Below, piece after piece: positions 58,263-64,000 of a stretch of 64,000 bases of DNA (position 1 is the first letter of the stretch; every line of letters starts with the position of its first letter). The notes beneath the pieces were generated by a model that was given only the letters and a program-made list of their open reading frames with translations, was not told the DNA's origin and did no database searches. A program made the translations under genes and the position numbers. This DNA comes from Trichostrongylus colubriformis (Eukaryota; Nematoda; Chromadorea; Rhabditida; Trichostrongylidae), in NCBI GenBank assembly GCA_963978905.1, contig OZ022256.1, positions 45,432,001 to 45,496,000 of the forward strand, in the 5' to 3' direction.

Positions 58263-58914
58263 ATTATCGAGCGCTGAAGTATCACTGATGTCAAATGCTA
58301 GCATATACTGTTGTCCGCTTTCTGCAACACCCATATAACATAACGTTCAAAGTTATATACTTGAGTTGTAGGTGTAGATTTGTGTGTGGAAGTCTAAATT
58401 TCAGTCTTTTTACACGTTTGCTTTCATCTTATTCCCTAATTCCCTTATGTTCGCAATTAGAAAACAAGCGATTACCTAACAAAAGAAACCGAGCACAGGG
58501 AGAAATACAATTCAGTAGGAGCACCTTAGCCGTGGAGCAAATTCGCTTCTTCAACCGGAATTGCACAACTCGTGAGCGATCGTCGCTTGCTGCACGCAGC
58601 CGTGCGATTTTTCTGTCCTAACGACACACACTCATTTTCTTACGCTGATACACTAGCCGCCTCCTTACGTTATTATGAAGCTAAATCTCCAACCATTCCT
58701 AACTAGGGTTCTAGAAAATATTTCAGCAAAGTCGTAAACGCCACGCAAGCACTTCATACCATCTCAAGCCGTCACACTGGAACCGTGCTGTTCAACATGT
58801 ACCCTTACTTTCTCGACATTATTGCTATTCTTTCATCAACTCGCATTTATATTCTTTCAATCCATGAAGCACGCAAGCAATTCTTCAAGACTGGAGATGA
58901 TCACAACACAGTTC

Positions 58915-59347
58915 GGCACTATTCAACTATCACTACCCCAGATACCGCGAGTTAAAAAAATAATTTTTGCTGAAACGTTGCCTAGGAGGTTCTTTGGGGT
59001 GCTGATCACGAATATGATATCCATTTATAGCGTTTGCACCATGTTGGTGCAACAACTCGTTTCCACCAGAGTCACTGAAACTTTGCCCAGGGTGTTATTT
59101 GGGGTGCTAATCACAAATATGACATCCGTATTTCTTCCAAGTAACCTCCTGGGCAAAGTTTCAGCGACTTTGGTGAAAACGAGTTGTCGCACTAACATGG
59201 TGCCATTGCACCAAATTGGCGCAAACGGCAAGAACGGATGTCAAGTTCCTGATCAGCACCCCAAACAACCCCGCTGTGCAAAGTTTCAGCGAAAATTATT
59301 TTTTGACCAACTCGCAGTATCTGGGGTAGTGATAGCTAAATAGTGCC
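58915..59347. mobile_element. hAT-type MITE, 433 bp, with 8-bp target duplication
   Basis: CACAGTTC flanks both sides exactly (58907-58914 and 59348-59355). The termini read GGCACTATTCAACTATCAC and its reverse complement with few differences. Inverted repeats extend about 100 bp, with a second inverted pair inside (around CTGGGCAAAGTTTCAG). An 8-bp duplication points to hAT transposase mobilisation. Open frames across it are not genes. Confidence 0.8.
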
Positions 59348-59625
59348 CACAGTTCTAGCCTTTGAATTTCAGGCTGAATTTATTGGTCTCACTTGGACGT
59401 ACATAAAAGGGTGGCCATAGCAGATGAGCGCAACTGAAAATGTTTTCCAATAAAAAAGGAACTCACCTAGTCAAGAAGAAGTTTGGTCGCCCTTGCCTTG
59501 ACACGCGTCCCCTCCTGTGCAATGCTTGACTGAATGACCATCCTTAACCTGGCAACGGCGCAAAAACATTCATCTTTCAGGCCCATCAAACGCGTTTACC
59601 TTGAAACACCAGTATAAATACTAAA

Positions 59626-59880
59626 ATGGAGCGACACGTGGCGGCTTGTCAGATTTGTGGGCATCTCATTGCTTACGAATGGATACGCTTGGCAACCACG
59701 GATCCTGAGCAATATGTCAGTCATGTATGCCAGGATGAAAGATACGACAGCTGTTACCTTGAGAATGCACTTCGTCGAAGCGTTTCGATTACATTAGTGA
59801 TAAAAGATCAGAAGTTGTGTGTTGCACACAATATTGAGGTATTCCTTGCGCTGCGAATAGTTCGATGTTCAAGAAAGTAG
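59626..59880 (+). CDS. Small ORF with Cys pairs, unproven
   Basis: An ATG in a good context (ACTAAAATGG) opens 84 codons that start MERHVAACQICGHLIAYEW and continue with SHVCQDERYDSC. The CxxC pair and later Cys could bind zinc. No neighbouring exon, no known family, and chance is possible. Confidence 0.25.
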   Translation: MERHVAACQICGHLIAYEWIRLATTDPEQYVSHVCQDERYDSCYLENALRRSVSITLVIKDQKLCVAHNIEVFLALRIVRCSRK

Positions 59881-59989
59881 ATGCAACAGAATGGCTTAAC
59901 CACCCCTTCTATATTATCGGTTCCGACTGTGTTCTCTGCCCATCCGTTTGTCATGAAATTAGTCATTACATGAGAAACTGCTTATAGAG

Positions 59990-60510
59990 ATGAGGAAGTT
60001 CGGGTTCTGTAGGGCATGGGACAAATAGTAAAAATCACACATGGACCAAGTTAAGCTTCACTCATGTTAGGTGGAGCGTGCACCGAAACGTTCGATTTTC
60101 GGACCTTAAACTGCCAGTGCGGATTAAATGGTTCAAACATGGGAAAATGATGATTAAGGTCAGCCATGAGTTCCTGAAAGTCATGAAAAAGGCCTTGGCA
60201 TCGGCAAAGACGGCGGAGCTAGGACGTTGCAATAAAACAGTTTGTGAAAATGGGGACGAGTTTGGAATGGGTAAGAAGTGGGGCAAGAAATAAAAAACAC
60301 ATAGACCAAGCCAGGCTCCGCGCACCTGAACGGTGCATGCGACGTTCCGTCCTCGGATCCAATCTTGTTCTTTCGCTTCGAAATGATAGATGGGATAATG
60401 TCAGCCATGAGTGTCTGAAAGTCATGGGAGGCCTGGGCGCAGTGGACGGAGGGCACTCCGAATTGGTGGTGGGTACAGACTTGCTCCCAACGCAGCCTTG
60501 AGACCAGCCC
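59990..60510. repeat. Diverged copies of the 123-bp repeat family
   Basis: Blocks such as GGGACAAATAGTAAAAATCAC, ACATGGACCAAGTTAAGC, GTGGAGCGTGCACCGAAACG and GGGGCAAGAAATAAAAAACAC recur in the order seen at 45620-46200. Frames on both strands are repeat-derived. Confidence 0.5.
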
Positions 60511-61080
60511 TGAGCGTGGCTCAGGAGCACGAAGAAATTGGAAGAAGGAAAAAATCGGCTATCTTGAACTTACTTATAGTGAGCGGAGACCCGCACAATG
60601 TAAGTGGGCGTGATGTGATAATTGTTAGTGGACAAATTCATAGAAAAGCTATTACGATCAATCCACTGACGCCCGTGATGCTCAACTGGTTACATAGAAT
60701 TAGTGAGGCTGGGTTCGAAAAATCAAACTAGTTTTCTCGTGGTTTCGTGTAGACCAATTAATGATTTTCCTTCGAATTTTCATATATTCGCGAAAACAAC
60801 TCCCTATGCACTACGGGCTGATGTCACATATTTTAGTCAATTACAAAAATGAAGTAAACCATTTTTTACATCACGAAAAGTTCGAAGGAAAGTTCCGCCG
60901 TCGTCTAGTAAGCTGCTGTTGGAGATCTTCCATGGTCTTAGGCTGCGTTCAAGCGCGCAGAGGTCAGTCAAAGTCTTCTTATTCTTAAGGAGCTGCTCTC
61001 CTGACTGCATTCCCATGGCCGCAAACTCGATTAGCATAGTAGGACTATTCAAGATTGGGAACGTGGATCACCTCAAGCGG
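60511..61080. other. No gene recognised
   Basis: No exon or clear repeat is seen. Confidence 0.3.
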
Positions 61081-61465
61081 GAACTTGGATGTTATCAAAT
61101 AGACAGACCTGATGCCCCTTGCGCCTTCAGGCGGAGTGCTTCTAGGGCAACGACGAGAAGAATGAGGTCGTTTTATATGATGAGCACTCCAGCACTTCTA
61201 TACAACCCTGAGCGAAGGCTTAAAGGCACTCTCCGTGATAATCTCACCGGCTATTTACCCTGCCGCAGCCGATAGACCGCCTGGTAAAAGTCGCGGCTGT
61301 ACCCTTAAAGCGGCGCCACGAGTCTTCCTGGCAGCGCAAAGCCCGCGGGAGGCAACTGGGACCCCGCTCACCAATTGGCGACCCCACCCGGCATTGGACT
61401 AAGGTTTTTCCAACGTGGCGCTTACGTGAGCCTGTGATTCTGCGATAAGATAAGATAAAGAAGAA
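61081..61465 (+). mobile_element. Possible non-LTR retrotransposon 3' end with GATAA tail
   Basis: A GC-rich block (GCAACTGGGACCCCGCTCAC, CCCACCCGGCATTGGAC) ends in GATAAGATAAGATAAAG. A short tandem tail of this kind is usual for RTE/CR1-type retrotransposons. No reverse transcriptase frame is present, so this would be a 5'-truncated copy. Identification rests on the tail and composition only. Confidence 0.35.
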
Positions 61466-62006
61466 ATTTCAGTACTCAATGAAACACGAATGAATGAAAA
61501 CGTTCACTTCGGGAAACAGGTCATATCTCAAGATTCTCATGATACTATCCAACGGGAACTGCTGTTTTCACGCGATGATCTCGTGCAAGGCCAGATGTCA
61601 GGAGGCCCCATTTTTGCCATATTCTGGGGATTCTTTCGAATTTTTCTTTATCGGTGTATTCTTTGGCACCTCTAATTTCATAATTCAGCTCTTAAACCCA
61701 TTCAAGGTAATCGCGGAAAGTGCCTTTAAGAGCAATTTCAACGAAAGCTTGCCTTCAAAAGAACTGGAAATTTTTCCTCAAGCTGTTCAGAAGTGACTGA
61801 GCGACCTACTACCGAAATAAAAAGTCGGAACATCCTGTCAACCCTTTCTGAGAACCGTTAAAAGCGCAGAACATGCAAGCCTTATTTATTGTTCAGTAAG
61901 CTTGCTTACTTACTGCTCTCCCCTTTTGTGAGCTGCCGATTCTGTGAACAGTTGTGATTTGATATTGTCGCAAGAATTGCAAGGAAAACTTTTTCAAAAA
62001 ACCTTA
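61466..62006. other. No gene recognised
   Basis: Two overlapping plus-strand frames of 60-100 codons lack motifs. Nothing else is seen. Confidence 0.3.
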
Positions 62007-62903
62007 TAAAGGGTCCGCCAATAAGCGCGCTCGATCTTTAAAATGAAATAAAGCAAGTTGTGTGAGAGGTATGAATGAAATTTATTTTTTAAATGAAAGA
62101 GTATTCGAAGGCATCACGTATGGAAAATAGCATCGTTCAAATAGCGACCTCGGCTTCGCTTGGTGGCGCGCATACGAGAAGTTCAGTTTTCAATGACTCT
62201 GGCGCACAAATCGGGCAGTATTTCATCGATGGCGTGGCGTATGTTGACTTTGAGGTCATCAGTATTCTGTGGTTGGTGCGTAGACCTGCGATTTGAGAAA
62301 ATCCCACAAAAAATAGTCTAGTGGGGTTAGATCGCACGATCTCGGTGGCCAGTTGATGTCCCTCCGCGCGAGATAACCTTTCCTCCGAAGCGCTCGTGCA
62401 GAAGATCCATTGTGGCGCGCGCTGTGTGGCTCGTAGCGCCGTCCTGCTGAAGCCACATATCCTCGACATCCATATTGTCGATTTCATGCCAGAAAAAGTT
62501 CGTTATCATGGATCTATATCGTTGATGGCCACACCATCGTCGTTCTCGAAGAAATACGGCCCGATGATGCCTCCGGCCCAAAATCCACACCAAACAGTTA
62601 CCTTTGCTGGGTGCATTGCAACCTGGTGGACCTCCTCTGGATTGTTCTCCGCCTCTCTTTTGACTCAGTAGGACGACCAATCGCACCGTAAAACTGGAGG
62701 AGCGCGCGGAACGTGCTCGAACCGATGAATGATTTCCGTAATAAATTTTAATGATTTGCACCCGTTGCTCGCTGCTGAATTGGTTCATGGTGATTTGTGA
62801 AGATACACTGAATAATAACAACTAGGTTTGACAACTATACCACAAACAACGTGGCCGGCATGAGCTGTCAAAGATAGAGCGCGCTTATTGGCGGACCCTT
62901 TAG
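62007..62903 (-). mobile_element. Tc1/mariner element, DD41D-type, decayed
   Basis: Terminal inverted repeats of 33 bp with one mismatch (AAAGGGTCCGCCAATAAGCG at left) are flanked by TA. The transposase lies on the minus strand from ATG near 62788 (MNQFSSEQRVQIIKIYY). Catalytic-core pieces are in different frames: FWHEIDNMDVEDMWLQQDGA with the middle Asp, and NWPPRSCDLTPLDYFLWDF with the last Asp. Forty-one residues separate these two Asp, as in DD41D (rosa-like) elements. Frameshifts, and probably a deletion after codon 35, make it a pseudogene. The inverted repeats look intact enough to be mobilised in trans. Confidence 0.75.
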
Positions 62904-63015
62904 AGTGAAATTATGATGATTTATGATCCATAGGCTAGCAATTAAACGGAACTATTGGTTTTTGCATGAGAAAGAGACAGTCCGTAAAGCCCGTTCATAC
63001 CTTGCGAACCAACGC

Positions 63016-63338
63016 CGACACCGGCGGCGACTGCGGCACCGGCGATTCCGCGGCAGTATCATGTGCTCGCCAGCGACCACGGCGGCACTCCGGTGACGCG
63101 CTCCGTTCGTAGAACGCTCGACTCGACCACACTAATGTATGATGATTGTGGCGAGAGCTCATGAATTCGAATTCGAATGTTGACGTAGTGCCAAGCTACA
63201 CGAATTCCAAATCCGATTTATTGGGCAAGAGCCCACAATTCGGATTCGGAATTTATTGTAGTGTGGTTGGGTCAAGGGTCCTACGAACGGAACGCGTCAC
63301 CGGAGGGCCGCCGTCACGGCCGGCGTCGGCGTCCGTGC
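63016..63338. mobile_element. GC-rich MITE with long inverted repeats
   Basis: Outer arms contain CGCCGACACCGGCGGCGA and its counterpart GCCGTCACGGCCGGCGTCGG; inner arms contain ACGCTCGACTCGACCACACTA versus TAGTGTGGTTGGGTCAAGGG. The centre has GAATTCGAATTCGAATG. Related in its inner blocks to the element at 41112-41422. Confidence 0.55.
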
Positions 63339-64000
63339 GAAAGGTTGAACGCGGTCTGAAACTTCAGCATCAGTGCCAACGATCGATAGTGATAAAAAGT
63401 GCCGGTTCTGCGCATTTCCTCAGTAGTGTCATGTGACGCGCGAGTTATGAACGTTGCGCAGCTGTTTTATTATACTAGTGTTTTATTACAAATTCACCTG
63501 TTCACATTTGAAAAGCAATCTTTTATCGACGAACCAAAACAGCTACTTTTTACAAATGAAGGCTAGCTTTATATCACAAGCATAATCGTTCCATTGTCCA
63601 TTGAAACGGGAATGCGCGAGAATCTGGAAGTTTTGGCGAACGTTCACCCATCATACTCGTTAACATATTCAAAGGTACTAAAGGGGCTCCTAACTAACCA
63701 CAGTCAAGGTGATTAGGAAGACTACTGTCCTGTTAGTTTCAAGCATCAGCTAATTACATGATTGTTATGCTAATACTCGAATCGCTCTTGGTGATTACAA
63801 TTCAAATTGATCAACTGTTCCCAAGTATCTCGTTTATAATATTAGGTTGAGGAATGAGTTCCCGCCGTTTTTTCAATCTCTGTGGTTCGCAATAGCCTCT
63901 CCGCCTTTCGACAGAAATCATATATGTATTCGATGAAGCTTTTCCTGCTCGACAAAATGGTGCTATTTGTTTTCCGATTTCATTGATTGCTAAATGTTTA
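63339..64000. other. No gene recognised
   Basis: No exon, repeat or RNA gene is recognised to the end of the window. Confidence 0.3.

Noticed and set aside
1..64000. CRISPR arrays, bacterial operons, riboswitches, rRNA
   Set aside because: No regularly spaced short repeats, no Shine-Dalgarno-led ORF clusters and no rRNA-like sequence; the window is eukaryotic.

Overview
The window looks like nuclear DNA of a parasitic nematode, most likely a strongylid (hookworm-like) worm. This is an inference from the sequence: short introns (about 50-60 bp) ending in TTTCAG or TTTTCAG, many long widely spaced introns, a Ty3/gypsy-type LTR element, mariner/Tc1 relics and a very dense population of MITEs. 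There is no bacterial or phage gene, no rRNA, no CRISPR array and no convincing intact tRNA.

Left part (1684-10278, minus strand): a nearly complete LTR retrotransposon with a GTGG target duplication on both sides, 407 bp of LTR that appear identical, a primer-binding site and a polypurine tract. Its main ORF (1584 codons) reads Gag, CCHC zinc knuckle, then a complete membrane-glycoprotein module (signal peptide, Cys-rich ectodomain, TM anchor), then an aspartic protease and the first half of a reverse transcriptase. The RT stops before its YxDD motif and is joined, out of frame, to the 3' part of a UPF1-type SF1 helicase. RNase H and integrase are missing. The layout resembles that of a defective transducing retrovirus. 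The 5' LTR also carries a 118-bp fold-back expansion.

Middle part (about 10.3-33 kb): gene-poor DNA with scattered exons. There is a 3' gene end on the minus strand at 12.8-13.2 kb, a possible 3' exon on the plus strand at 18.5 kb and an unclassified minus-strand gene at 21.1-24.1 kb. Between them lie many MITEs, hairpins and dispersed repeats.

Right part (57.24 kb down to 33.19 kb, minus strand): what I read as one large gene. Twenty exons can be joined with consistent splice phase: a signal-peptide exon, a 5.2-kb Ser/Thr-rich mucin exon holding a duplicated Cys domain, four short phase-1 exons, Cys-rich and EGF exons, a helical region, and several exons with hydrophobic membrane-type helices. 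Its long introns hold mariner, Tc1, MITE and tandem-repeat insertions. It may continue into the 21-31 kb exons. The last 7 kb hold a palindromic mariner derivative, a hAT-type MITE with an 8-bp target duplication, a repeat tail, and a decayed DD41D-type Tc1/mariner element with matching terminal repeats.
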